Below, piece after piece: positions 28,050 through 37,253 of a stretch of DNA of 41,644 bases (position 1 is its first letter; each line of letters opens with the position of its first letter). The notes under the pieces are model-generated. The model was not told the origin of the DNA. It was given only the letters and a program-made list of their open reading frames with translations, and did no database searches. The translations under genes were made by a program, and so were the position numbers. Source of the DNA: an uncultured Acidimicrobiales bacterium (GTDB lineage Bacteria > Actinomycetota > Acidimicrobiia > Acidimicrobiales > SZUA-35); contig CALKZY010000040.1 of assembly GCA_938002965.1 (NCBI GenBank), positions 1 through 41,644 of the forward strand. Direction: 5' to 3'.

Positions 28050-31000
28050 CTACAAGTACTTGTTGGTCAAATACGCTTCGACCGCCAGCCGCTCTGACTC
28101 GGTAAGTACCCGGTCGTAGACGATCACGGCGGAGACGCTCATGTCGACGTGTGGGCTGCCGTCGAGTTCGGCCCCGATGATGAAGTTGTCAGCCACGGTG
28201 GTGATACGCCGTGATCGGGTGTCGATGATGGTGCCGTCTTTGTAGTGGGTGAGGTCGCCGGTGTCGAAGATGGCGCCTTGGGTTAACCATCCGGCTCCGG
28301 TTCCTGCAATTTCGGAGTCGAAGTCGTTGGGACCACCCCAGCCTTGGACCATGAGATTGCCTTGATTGGTAACAACAAGGCCGAACATGTCACGCCAAGT
28401 CGGTCGCCCGTAGGAGACGCCCCCATAGCCGTTTGATCGGTAGTCCACGACGACAAACACTGATCGATCGGTGTTGCCTTCAGGCAGACCTACCAGTGAT
28501 CCGATGCGTTCGAGACGGTCGTCGTTGCCATCCAAGGAGATAGCTGCTTGACCGGATGGACTGAGGTCCAAGGTCGGTGCGCCGACTGCGATGAGGTCGT
28601 TGCCGTTGCCGGATTGGTCGGCCCATGCGGTAACCGTCCCACCAGACTCGGTGACCCCTGCATCGGCCTCCAACAGCACAACCGCACCGCCGGGTAGACC
28701 GCCGGTGCCCGGGTCGCCGGTAACCGTAACTGCAACAACGGCCGAGCCGGTGTTTCCCGCGGCGTCCGACGCTTCGATAGTCAGACTGAAGTCAACGCCC
28801 GCTGTCAGAGCGGTGCCGTCAGCGAGGGTAAGTGCGCCTGCGCCGTTGATGGCGTAGGCGCTCCCGGTGTTTCCACCGATGATGGCGTAGCCGGTGACGC
28901 CGACATTGTCTGAAGCCGAGACAGCCCCGACACTAGTCCCGTCCGCAGCGTCGTCAGCGACCGAGAACGACTGCCCGGAGACGACAACTGGGTCGGTGGT
29001 ATCTCCGCCTGCGACGACGTTGATTGCGATGGTTGCGGTGCCGGTGTTTCCTGCGGCGTCTGATGCCTCGATGGTGAGTGTGTAGGTGTCGCCCGCGGTC
29101 AATGCGGTTGCGTCGGCCACGGTGATGGCGCCTGCACTGTTAATGGTGTAGGTGCTGCCGGTGTTGCCGGCGGTGATGGCGTAGCCGGTTACTCCGATGT
29201 TGTCTGAGGCTGACACGGTTCCCACGGCGTCACCGTTGGCGGCATCCTCGGTAACCGAGAACGACTGTCCGGCATCGACCACGGGGTCGGTGGTGTCGGG
29301 ACCCGACGTCAAATACTTGTTGGTTAGGTAACCCTCGACGTTCTGTCGTTCTGCAGCCGTCAACGCTCGGTCGAAGACTAACACGGCTCCGACGTCCATA
29401 TCGAGATGCGGTGAGCCGTCCAGTTCAGAACCGAGCACGATTTTGCCGTTGGACGCTGTGTTGTACGTGTGACCAAACGAATCGATCAACAAGCCGTCGG
29501 CAAAATGGGACATACTGTTGGAGTCAACGACAGTGGATTGCACAAGCCAGCCCTGGCCCGTACCCGGTGTCGCCGAGATCTTGTCGTTGGTGGAACCCCA
29601 CGCTTGCACCATCAAGTCACCGCCACTGGACACGACAACGCCAAACGCTTGGTTCAGAGCGGTTTGGCCCCAGGCGAACCCGCCGTAGCCGAGGCTGTTG
29701 TACTGCGTGACCATGAAGACCGTGCGATCAGACGAGCCGGTCGGTAGCGCGTTGACACCTGTCAGACGTTCGAGAGCGTCCGCGCCGCCTTCGAACGAGA
29801 CTGCTGGCGCACCACTGGGGGTTGCGGTAACGGTGGGGTCACCGACTGCTGACAGGTCGTTGCCGCTGCCTGACTGGTCCGACCAACCACTCACCACGCC
29901 GCCCGATTCGGTGATGCCCGTGTCGCCTTCCAACTGAAGCACTAGGCCGGTCGGAAGGGCACACGTGCCCGTCGCGGCATAGTCGGCCGTCAGCGATAGC
30001 CCGCCTTCGGGGACGGTAATGTCGTGTTGGCGAGCGCCGCTATCGGACCAGCTGGCAAAGCCATACTCGTCCTGAGCGGAGCAGAAGGTCTCGGGAGCGA
30101 TGACAGTGTGCTCGAATCCGATGGCAGTATCGATCGTTGCCGGAGCGGTTCGCGGTACTCCATCCACTGTGACGGTTCCGCCCAGCGGATTGGTCGTCAG
30201 GTCGACGTTGACCTTCTCCGGGTACACCCGAATGGTGTCGGTAGCGGTCAGGCCGGTTGAGTCGGTGACGGTGAGGATGATCTCAAATCCTGTGCTTCCA
30301 CTGAAGTCGTGTCCGTCGGTTTCAACGAAGAGAGATCCGCCGGTTCCCGTTGTCGGGGTGGCGTAGGGGTGCTCGTGGTTGTCGTGAAAGAGCTGGACTG
30401 TCCAGGAGTAGTCCGATCCGTCGAGGGTCTCGTCAGGGTCAGATCCGGTTCCGGTGAAGGTGATGGTGTCACCAGCGCGAAACGAGTCGCCGTCGGCCGG
30501 TGAGGTGATAGAAGCGGTCGGCGGTGATCCCACGGTGATCATGATGGGGTTTGAGTTGGCAAACTCGGTTCCATCGGAGACGGTTACGGTTACGGTGAAC
30601 TCGCCGTCGGTGGCATAGGTGTGAGTTGGGCTTTCGCCGGTGCCGGTATTGCCGTCGCCGAAGTCCCAGTTATAGGTCAGTGGCAAACCGCCGGGGCTGA
30701 AAGCGGTGGCGTTGAACGTGACGTTGAGGGGAGCAGGCCCGGAGGTGGGTGTGGCTGTTACGTCGGTGATGACCGGACCGCTGGTAGCTCCGTCGTAGGA
30801 AATGCGATCGATACGGCTGCCTTGCGAGTTGTAGCGAATCCAATACAGCGCGCCATCAGGGCCAACTTCGATGTCAGCGATGTTGGCGGTGAAGTCATCA
30901 AACACGAGGCTCTGGTCGACGTCGCCATTGCCGTCGAACGTCAAGTAGCGCATCTCGTTTTGCGGGTAGTCGCCGTAGAAATACACGCCCTGATATTGGG

Positions 31001-31991
31001 CGGGGAACACTGAAGCGTTATATACGGTGCCGTCGATGATGGCTGCGTTGTCACCGTCATGCGGGTACGAAAAGAACGGTTCGGAGAAGTTAGCGGGCTG
31101 CGATGACGCTGGGGTGCAGGCATCACGATCGACCAAGCTTGGTCCTTCACACATGGGCCAGCCAAAGTTGGCTCCGGCTGAGCCTAGGTGCAGGTCTTCC
31201 CACGAGTCAGCCAGGTTGCCGCCAACTTCGGAGATGAAGAATCGGCCAGTGGAAAGGTCCCATCCTGAACGGAACGGATTGCGCAACCCGAGCGCCCAGA
31301 CCTCGGGCATGGCACCGGGGGTGTTGTAGAACGGATTGTCGGTGGGAGGGGACCCGTCACGGTTCATACGGAGCACTTTGCCGGCGGACAACGCGAGATC
31401 TTGGGACCACATTGGATCGTCCCACTTGTCGCCAATGGTCAGGTAGAGCCGACCGTCAGGGCCGAAACTGAGACCGCCACCAAAGTGAAATGCGGTGTGG
31501 CTACGCACGGAAACGTTGTCCTCCCAGACAACAAATTCCGATGCCAGGGCGGCGACATCATTGACCACGGTAAAGCGTGAAACTCTGGCGACATCATCGG
31601 TGTCGCTGGTGTAGTAGATGTAGACGTAGCCGTTGGTGTCGTAGTTGGGGTCAATTGCGAACCCTAACGTTCCCGATTCACCCGGTGTGTACAGGTCGGT
31701 AATCTCGAGGACCGGGTCAATGGTGGGAGACGGCCCGGCAAGGTCGGAGATGAATAGTCGCCCCATCCGCTCCAGCACCAGCGCCCGTCCGTCCGGAAGG
31801 AACTGGATGTCCAGACCGTTGGTGAAACCAGTCAGCACTGTGGTACTGGTGAAATCTGGTGGTGGCGCGGCACCGGCTGGAGATACCCCAGACAAGGCAA
31901 CAGCTCCTGCCAGTGCAACAACAATTGCAGTTGCGACCTTCAAAAACAACTGAACAACGACGTCGCGTGACGTCCTAAACAGCGCTGCCAT
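28050..31991 (-). CDS. Secreted GSDH beta-propeller/PKD/LamG/cadherin-like protein
   Basis: This 1313-residue protein has a Sec signal peptide (cleavage near AGA-A, residue 41). Residues 45-400 form a glucose/sorbosone dehydrogenase-type beta-propeller (PF07995), with HFGGGLSFGPDG (169-180) and LGLRNPFRSGWD (234-245). A PKD domain follows (about 408-488, WDFGDGNTGTG), then a charge-rich Ig-like region (490-595) and a PEGA-like stretch (597-672). The rest is LamG-like (680-894), two cadherin-like repeats (899-994 and 998-1090) and a second LamG copy (1099-1313), both LamG copies ending YLTNKYL. No sorting signal is seen. It is probably an extracellular carbohydrate-binding or -oxidising protein; enzyme activity and cofactor are not shown by sequence. 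A GGAAGGGA site precedes the ATG. Confidence 0.82.
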   Translation of the reverse strand: MAALFRTSRDVVVQLFLKVATAIVVALAGAVALSGVSPAGAAPPPDFTSTTVLTGFTNGLDIQFLPDGRALVLERMGRLFISDLAGPSPTIDPVLEITDLYTPGESGTLGFAIDPNYDTNGYVYIYYTSDTDDVARVSRFTVVNDVAALASEFVVWEDNVSVRSHTAFHFGGGLSFGPDGRLYLTIGDKWDDPMWSQDLALSAGKVLRMNRDGSPPTDNPFYNTPGAMPEVWALGLRNPFRSGWDLSTGRFFISEVGGNLADSWEDLHLGSAGANFGWPMCEGPSLVDRDACTPASSQPANFSEPFFSYPHDGDNAAIIDGTVYNASVFPAQYQGVYFYGDYPQNEMRYLTFDGNGDVDQSLVFDDFTANIADIEVGPDGALYWIRYNSQGSRIDRISYDGATSGPVITDVTATPTSGPAPLNVTFNATAFSPGGLPLTYNWDFGDGNTGTGESPTHTYATDGEFTVTVTVSDGTEFANSNPIMITVGSPPTASITSPADGDSFRAGDTITFTGTGSDPDETLDGSDYSWTVQLFHDNHEHPYATPTTGTGGSLFVETDGHDFSGSTGFEIILTVTDSTGLTATDTIRVYPEKVNVDLTTNPLGGTVTVDGVPRTAPATIDTAIGFEHTVIAPETFCSAQDEYGFASWSDSGARQHDITVPEGGLSLTADYAATGTCALPTGLVLQLEGDTGITESGGVVSGWSDQSGSGNDLSAVGDPTVTATPSGAPAVSFEGGADALERLTGVNALPTGSSDRTVFMVTQYNSLGYGGFAWGQTALNQAFGVVVSSGGDLMVQAWGSTNDKISATPGTGQGWLVQSTVVDSNSMSHFADGLLIDSFGHTYNTASNGKIVLGSELDGSPHLDMDVGAVLVFDRALTAAERQNVEGYLTNKYLTSGPDTTDPVVDAGQSFSVTEDAANGDAVGTVSASDNIGVTGYAITAGNTGSTYTINSAGAITVADATALTAGDTYTLTIEASDAAGNTGTATIAINVVAGGDTTDPVVVSGQSFSVADDAADGTSVGAVSASDNVGVTGYAIIGGNTGSAYAINGAGALTLADGTALTAGVDFSLTIEASDAAGNTGSAVVAVTVTGDPGTGGLPGGAVVLLEADAGVTESGGTVTAWADQSGNGNDLIAVGAPTLDLSPSGQAAISLDGNDDRLERIGSLVGLPEGNTDRSVFVVVDYRSNGYGGVSYGRPTWRDMFGLVVTNQGNLMVQGWGGPNDFDSEIAGTGAGWLTQGAIFDTGDLTHYKDGTIIDTRSRRITTVADNFIIGAELDGSPHVDMSVSAVIVYDRVLTESERLAVEAYLTNKYL
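28053..29954 (-). repeat. Internal domain duplications in the secreted protein gene
   Basis: Two LamG-like units (29310-29954 and 28053-28697, 215 codons each) flank two cadherin-like units (29012-29297 and 28722-29000). The cadherin-like pair is about two-thirds identical in protein sequence. The result is a symmetric LamG-Cad-Cad-LamG order that points to recent in-frame duplication. Confidence 0.7.
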
Positions 31992-32036
31992 GGCATTCCC
32001 TTCCCAGCACTAGATCCCTCGTTTCCCTCATTATTG

Positions 32037-32042
32037 ACTATA
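32037..32042 (-). promoter_or_regulatory. Candidate -10 box of the secreted protein gene
   Basis: TATAGT on the minus strand lies 45 bp upstream of the ATG in the 109-bp gap after the flippase gene. No good -35 is visible at standard spacing. It suggests the large gene is transcribed separately from the operon upstream. Confidence 0.3.
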
Positions 32043-32100
32043 GAGCAACGAGCGGACCTTGGTAGACAAGATTGCCCAAACATGGAGTGGGGAATTGGAC

Positions 32101-33585
32101 CTAGTTGCGACCTAGAGAAGAAAGTAGCCGCAGTCGGACCGCTCTGTTGAGGGTCAAGGTCAGTGTGATGGCAAGCAGTGCAGCAGCGCCGCCTCCGACG
32201 ATCAACGCGGCCACCGTCGGGGCTCCACCTAGCATCGACATCAGGCTCCCAGTGACCATATAGGTAACGCCGCCAACAACAACAGGAGCCCAAAGGGCTC
32301 TGACGAGGGTGGTGGTCGTCAGGTTGGTGAGCAACAAGAGCGGTAGAAGAAACATGACGACAAAGGCCACGTGAACCAAGACTCTGGAACTTGCCAGTGC
32401 GGTGACTTGTTGGCTGAGACTGTCATCACCGTAGAGATAGCCCACCACGACAAAGCTCCCTGCTCCAAGAATGGCGGCGGCCCACGACAACAGAGCGTGT
32501 GCCCCCGGCCGACCAGTTGATTGCAGAAACGGTCCGGTGAACAAGGTGATGGCCTTAATGGCGCCGGCTACTGTCAGCAATCGAACCACATCGGCCGCAG
32601 GTTCCCAGTCGGTACGTCCCAAGAGATCGACGATCTCGACCGAAGCGCCGGCCACCAGGGCCAACAGCGGAAACGCCACGATTGCACTGGTGGACAAAAT
32701 GGCCTCTAGCCGGTTGGTCAAGATCTGGATGTTGTCCTGGTTACGCGACAGCTCTGGCAGCGACGCTCCTTGGATCGCCGATGATGCAAAGTCAGTCACC
32801 ATCTGAACGAGCCGATTAGCGAAGAAGAAAAGTCCGGTGGCGGTCGGACCGAACAGCAATCCTATGATCAGAGCATCTGAACGAGTACCAACAAAGACAG
32901 CGAGGGTGGCGACGAACGACAGTCCGGAGAATGCCAATAGCTCCTTAAATGACGAGGCCGAAAAAGCCGTCGACGGCTTCCAGTCGCTCCGCACCCAAAG
33001 AAGGACCAAACCGATGGCCGCACTGGCCAGTTGTTGGGCCACCAGTGCCCAGATGCCGGCGCCTAGAAGAACGAGCGTGACGGCGATCAGGCCAGCCCCG
33101 ACCACGGCGGCATTGGTGCGCAAGGCGAGCGTTTTGAAGTCCATCCGGCGACGGAACAGTGCCTCTTGAACCACCGACAGCGCTTGAATCGGGACAATAG
33201 CGGACAGGACCCAGATTACGGAGCGGAGCTGAGGTTCGTCGTTGATGTCAGCCCACCACCCGGCGAGTCCAATAGCAAAAACCGTTAGCGTAAGGCTGAC
33301 GGCAAGAATGGCCCAGAAGGCAGAGGATAGGTGGCCGTCATGCAGGTCCTTGCGTTGGATGAGCGCAGCTGCCATTCCTTGGGTCTGGAGCATCTGGATG
33401 ATCATCACGAATCCAAGGGCCATGGCGGCCAAACCCAATACCTCTGGCCCCAGAATGCGAGCCAGTAAGAAGGTCACGACGGTGGTGGCGACCTGGCGGC
33501 CCCCATCCATGACATAGGACCATTTGACCGCGTTGGCAAAGCTATGTGTGGGGGCCTTTTCGATGCGGAACCCGGTATCAGTCAT
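32101..33585 (-). CDS. Wzx-type polysaccharide flippase
   Basis: The 494-residue protein has about 12-14 membrane helices and the N-terminal GGRQVATTVVTFLLARILGP and ALFRRRMDFKTLALR segments of the Polysaccharide_synt_3 (WzxC/MATE-like) flippases. It should move lipid-linked repeat units from the cytoplasmic to the outer face of the membrane for polymerisation by the Wzy-like protein. Its ATG overlaps the stop of the sulfotransferase gene by 8 bp (ATGACTGA), so it is translated from the same transcript. It is the last gene of this minus-strand operon. Confidence 0.88.
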   Translation of the reverse strand: MTDTGFRIEKAPTHSFANAVKWSYVMDGGRQVATTVVTFLLARILGPEVLGLAAMALGFVMIIQMLQTQGMAAALIQRKDLHDGHLSSAFWAILAVSLTLTVFAIGLAGWWADINDEPQLRSVIWVLSAIVPIQALSVVQEALFRRRMDFKTLALRTNAAVVGAGLIAVTLVLLGAGIWALVAQQLASAAIGLVLLWVRSDWKPSTAFSASSFKELLAFSGLSFVATLAVFVGTRSDALIIGLLFGPTATGLFFFANRLVQMVTDFASSAIQGASLPELSRNQDNIQILTNRLEAILSTSAIVAFPLLALVAGASVEIVDLLGRTDWEPAADVVRLLTVAGAIKAITLFTGPFLQSTGRPGAHALLSWAAAILGAGSFVVVGYLYGDDSLSQQVTALASSRVLVHVAFVVMFLLPLLLLTNLTTTTLVRALWAPVVVGGVTYMVTGSLMSMLGGAPTVAALIVGGGAAALLAITLTLTLNRAVRLRLLSSLGRN

Positions 33586-34516
33586 AGTTCAGCTGGCGAA
33601 GAAGAGCGCCGGCCTCTCGCTCGATGACATGAAGATCACCGGAGTCCAAGACGTCTTGCCATCGGCCAACTGAGGAACTTCGGCCTGACATGGCCCGTCG
33701 GTGGACTGCTTGTCGGCTTTCATCGGTGACAGAAAGAAAGTCGCAAAGCCCATCCAAGGTGGCTGACGGCTGCAGCACGAGATCTTCGTATCGGACGTGA
33801 TGTTGGGAAATGTCGCTTTGCCGCCGGAGACGCTCCACCTCTTCTTGATGTCGGCGCCATATCCAGATGCAACGGTGAATGTCTGACGTCTGGCGGTACT
33901 CGTCGGCGCGCTCCGGTTCGATGTAGAAGTGTGGGAAGGGGCCGTTCATGTATCCTGCCGGCTCACGTCCAGTGCCGACAGCGTCAGCCCTATGCCAGGG
34001 TTTCTCATTTAGCGAGACTGCGACGTCTCGACCATCTCGAGTGATGATCACGAATCGGGCACCAGGAAACGCCGCTTGAAGGTACTCAACGGCGAACACA
34101 TGATTTGGGTTCTTTTCGATGGGCCTCGGCCCGTGGCCTGGGCCAGCGATTACCAGCGACCGTAGACCGAGCCGGTAAACGGCCGCAGCATGCCTTCGAC
34201 TGACCTTGCCCTGGCGTACGAGGCGAACGTAGTACTTGAGGATCTGCGGCTCATAGATGTAGGTCGAGTCTCGGAGCTCGGCCATGAGTGTGCCCAGATA
34301 CGTCGTGCCGGACCGAGGACACCCGATGATGAATAGTGGTTCGGTCACCGAGTGAAGTGCTTTGAGACGTGTCTCCCATCGAGACGACATCACGTCTGGG
34401 CTGTTGCGGGTTATCAATCTCGACTGTTGCCGAGCTGATTCGTACCACAGACGCCCGCGGCTCAACGCGCTACGCTCCAAGAGTTCTGGCTCGTTCTTGG
34501 TTGGGGTGGCCGTCAT
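33578..34516 (-). CDS. Sulfotransferase (PAPS-dependent)
   Basis: The 312-residue protein has the 5'-phosphosulfate loop FIIGCPRSGTTYLGTLM (62-78) and the 3'-phosphate loop FVIITRDGRDVAVSL (155-169), which identify PAPS-dependent sulfotransferases. It is soluble and lacks a signal peptide, so it probably sulfates a lipid-linked repeat unit or precursor inside the cell before flipping. It is flanked by the polymerase-glycosyltransferase and flippase genes with overlapping codons on both sides (ATGA at 34513-34516 and ATGACTGA at 33578-33585). This supports a sulfated surface polysaccharide. The longer frame upstream of ATG 34516 lies inside the preceding gene and is rejected. Confidence 0.88.
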   Translation of the reverse strand: MTATPTKNEPELLERSALSRGRLWYESARQQSRLITRNSPDVMSSRWETRLKALHSVTEPLFIIGCPRSGTTYLGTLMAELRDSTYIYEPQILKYYVRLVRQGKVSRRHAAAVYRLGLRSLVIAGPGHGPRPIEKNPNHVFAVEYLQAAFPGARFVIITRDGRDVAVSLNEKPWHRADAVGTGREPAGYMNGPFPHFYIEPERADEYRQTSDIHRCIWIWRRHQEEVERLRRQSDISQHHVRYEDLVLQPSATLDGLCDFLSVTDESRQAVHRRAMSGRSSSVGRWQDVLDSGDLHVIEREAGALLRQLNYD

Positions 34517-37116
34517 TTGTTGCCTCCGACCGATCTTGGGCGTCGAGGGTTGGCACCTGGAGCGACTGTGACCGTCGTCAACGTTGGGCACAGGGCTTCT
34601 TCGTACACCGTTCGTATGGCACCGCCGAGGAGGCTCCAATCGAAGTTGGCCAAATTGGGAGCTGCCTCGTCGGGACGGTTGTTGAGGTGAAGAGCCAAGT
34701 CCTCTTCTTGAAGGGCGTCGTCGTAGAGCCGGACCCAACCAGAGCTTGTTCGATCTCGCAGCTCGCTCAGCTCAGGGCGCCACGGCGCTAGTACCGGCTT
34801 ATTCGCTGAGAGGGCAGCCATTATCGAGCGGTAATCCACCCCGCTTTGCCAAGGAACCACGACAAGGTCGGCCGCTCTTAGGATTAGGAAAAGTTTTTGG
34901 GCTGGCAGCGAGCCGTGAATCAGTCGTACCCGTCGACGAGCCACCGACTTGATCTGCTCCGGGTTGGACAGATCACGGGTAGCCACCACTATCGACAAGT
35001 TCAGCTCATCGGCACTCTGAAAGAGTTCGGTGAGTGAGTCGAGTTCGTCGTCGCTGATGGGGCCAGCGACTACGACGATCGACCGTTCCGGCGATAGACG
35101 GAGTTCTTGCCGAGCACGTTCAGGCGAAGGTAGCCACGTAGTCACCTGGCGCATGTGGCCGTAGCGAACCAGATGGTGACTCGCCCGCCTCAGTCCAGGC
35201 CGGTGCTCGAGAATGGTTTTGGAATCCTCCCTGTTGAGGAAGACGGCGGCATCAACCATCCGGTCGAACCACTTGAGATACCAATTGACGATCGGCCCAT
35301 GGGGTAATCGAGGATGGTCAAATGATGCAACGAGAACGCTTCCTCGTCGTCGAGCGACAGCGATGACTGGCAGTAGGAGGAGGCCCCGGACTCGGTTTCT
35401 CAACTTGCCTGTCAACCGCTGCTCTGGATGGGCGATGTGCAACACGTCGGGAGGGCTCAAGGCTGTCGACGCCAGGGTTAACTGTTCAGGCTTAATGTTG
35501 TTGGTTTGCGATGCCCCAAGCATCTGAGCCAAATTTGGATTGATGTTTGGATCCTCTGTGTAGGGGTAGAAGGCCGCTGAGATCTCCCGACTCCAGATCT
35601 GGTTGGCCCCTCCAAGGGTCGCCAATCGGTTGTCACGCCTGAGCACTTGACGCAGCTCGGGGTCGAAACGGTGCCACCACGGCACGGTCGGATACCCAAC
35701 CCGGTAACTGAGGCGCATGAGATCTTGGGGAGCAAAAGCTGACTCACCATGCAGTGGCTGTGCGAGGGCAGCTGCAAGCCCAATCGACAAGACGAGCAAA
35801 CTGGTAACTGTCGGAAACCAGAAGAAGTCGAATGAGGCCGAGGTTGTCAGTGCCACTGCAACGGTCGCCGAGAGTGCGACTGCCAAGTGTCTCGCCGCGT
35901 TTGAGTCACTTCGTTTGGTGCACGAACGGGCGAACCCGAGTCCGCTGAATTCAAGGAGCAGCAGCGCTCCCATTCCGACAAACCCGATAGTTACGGTCCC
36001 GAGCAGGTAGGCATTGTCCAACACTAGATACAGATCTGGGATGAACGTGTCGGGCCCTCGCCCGAAGAACGGCCTATCGAAAATGTACGCTCCAATCACG
36101 CCGTAGTCGTTGGTTCTTCCCTGGATGCTCGGGTCTTGATTCCAATTTCGAAACAGCGACAATATTGTGCCGAGCAGGCCTGGCACGGCCCCACGCAAGA
36201 GAACAGCCAGCCCGGCTGCGGCAATCAATGCCTTAAGACGCATGACCGGGGACCACGCCCAAAAGAGGACCGCGACGGCGGTAGCGCTGGCGAGAACGGC
36301 ACTTCGAGATACCGCCATCGCCGAACCGGCGGCGTGAAGCGACGCCATAGCCATCCAAATTCGTCTGCGTTCTTTCTCCGGTTCGTGAAGGGCAAAATGC
36401 AAGACGATCGGCAACAACATGCCCATTGCTACACCAAATTCGATCGGATGTAGCATCGAACCTTTTACCCTTACCAGGCCGCCGGAACCTCGTACGGTCA
36501 GCGTGTTGACTTGGGCGTTGAGAACGAGCCCCGGAAACCGTAGTGCAGCGAACACGTCGAACTTGAAAGCAAATTGAATGACAGCGGCGACGACTACAGC
36601 CGAACTCATCATCGAGAGTCTGCGACCTAACGTAAAGATGTGGCGTAGTGTTGGAAGCCCCTCCGCTGCGATAAGAATTACGCCCGCTTGGGAAACAAGC
36701 GCGATGAGCGCCCGGTCGGCTGCCAGCGCCTCAACGTCTTCAAGGCCTCGATCGTAGGCCAGGCTGTAGGAGGTGAGTACGGCCAACGCGTAGGCGAAAA
36801 CAAACCACCGAACAGGACTGCGACGGCGTGCGACGTTCGGCAGCACCTTGGCTACGGCCCAGAGCGCGAAAAGGCCAAGTCCCCACAGGCCAGCCGGTCG
36901 CCCAGCGGCTCCGAGTCCAGGAAAGACCCACTGTGAGGGAATGAATAAGACGAGGGCTATGTAGGTGGTCAAAGCCCCGACGGCATCGAGATGGTCGCCG
37001 TGGGACGCCTTCGCTCCTAGCGCCGTGGAAGTGACGTGCGAGAAACGAGAGCGCGAGCGACTTTCTGCTTCGTTAGAACGGAGTGCAACGGTGTTGGCCG
37101 CCGCGGTTGAGGTCAC
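34513..37116 (-). CDS. Wzy-like O-antigen polymerase/ligase fused to a glycosyltransferase
   Basis: The 867-residue protein has two parts. Residues 45-455 hold 10-12 membrane helices with the long periplasmic loop near 320-370 (GRTNDYGVIGAYIFDRP, then FFGRGPDTF), typical of Wzy/WaaL proteins. After about residue 455 the chain is soluble; from about 555 it matches a GT-B glycosyltransferase: DVLHIAHPEQR, HLVRYGHM, VVVAGPISDDEL and GWVRLYDDAL. This part aligns by eye with the glycosyltransferase at 38210-39253. There is one uninterrupted frame and no internal stop, so it appears to be a real fusion. A GGGAGGA site lies 5 nt before the GTG. The gene heads the minus-strand operon with sulfotransferase and flippase. 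Confidence 0.82.
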   Translation of the reverse strand: MTSTAAANTVALRSNEAESRSRSRFSHVTSTALGAKASHGDHLDAVGALTTYIALVLFIPSQWVFPGLGAAGRPAGLWGLGLFALWAVAKVLPNVARRRSPVRWFVFAYALAVLTSYSLAYDRGLEDVEALAADRALIALVSQAGVILIAAEGLPTLRHIFTLGRRLSMMSSAVVVAAVIQFAFKFDVFAALRFPGLVLNAQVNTLTVRGSGGLVRVKGSMLHPIEFGVAMGMLLPIVLHFALHEPEKERRRIWMAMASLHAAGSAMAVSRSAVLASATAVAVLFWAWSPVMRLKALIAAAGLAVLLRGAVPGLLGTILSLFRNWNQDPSIQGRTNDYGVIGAYIFDRPFFGRGPDTFIPDLYLVLDNAYLLGTVTIGFVGMGALLLLEFSGLGFARSCTKRSDSNAARHLAVALSATVAVALTTSASFDFFWFPTVTSLLVLSIGLAAALAQPLHGESAFAPQDLMRLSYRVGYPTVPWWHRFDPELRQVLRRDNRLATLGGANQIWSREISAAFYPYTEDPNINPNLAQMLGASQTNNIKPEQLTLASTALSPPDVLHIAHPEQRLTGKLRNRVRGLLLLPVIAVARRRGSVLVASFDHPRLPHGPIVNWYLKWFDRMVDAAVFLNREDSKTILEHRPGLRRASHHLVRYGHMRQVTTWLPSPERARQELRLSPERSIVVVAGPISDDELDSLTELFQSADELNLSIVVATRDLSNPEQIKSVARRRVRLIHGSLPAQKLFLILRAADLVVVPWQSGVDYRSIMAALSANKPVLAPWRPELSELRDRTSSGWVRLYDDALQEEDLALHLNNRPDEAAPNLANFDWSLLGGAIRTVYEEALCPTLTTVTVAPGANPRRPRSVGGNK

Positions 37117-37147
37117 GTCCGTCCTCCCTCATGGTCGGTTCTTGACT

Positions 37148-37189
37148 CTCCAGCGCGATCAAAATAACGGTAGCTGGAGGTTGGGTCAT
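37148..37189 (-). promoter_or_regulatory. Promoter and operator of the Wzy-glycosyltransferase operon
   Basis: On the minus strand ATGACC (-35, 37184-37189) and TATTTT (-10, 37161-37166) have a 17-bp spacer. A 7-bp inverted repeat, CTCCAGC (37148-37154) and GCTGGAG (37173-37179), brackets the -10 box. A repressor bound to the two arms would cover the promoter. The site lies between the divergent operons. Confidence 0.45.
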
Positions 37190-37236
37190 GTCCACTTGCA
37201 CCGCCGAGGTGGCGATCTAGGGTGGACCTGTATCAT
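37190..37236 (+). promoter_or_regulatory. Nested hairpin and -10 box before the DUF6473 operon
   Basis: GTCCAC (37190-37195) and GTGGAC (37222-37227) enclose CACC-N5-GGTG (37199-37211). TATCAT (37231-37236) follows as a -10 box 17 nt before ATG 37254. The palindromic DNA is upstream of transcription, so it is more likely a protein-binding site than an RNA hairpin. Confidence 0.4.
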
Positions 37237-37253
37237 CTTCGGTGGAGGGTCCA

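Noticed and set aside
29411..30503. Plus-strand frames opposite the repeated domains of the secreted protein
   Set aside because: They are shadows created by the low-complexity, high-GC repeat coding of the sense strand.
34516..34738. Longer sulfotransferase start upstream of 34516
   Set aside because: The added 74 residues are Arg-rich, lie inside the preceding gene in another frame and do not belong to the sulfotransferase fold.
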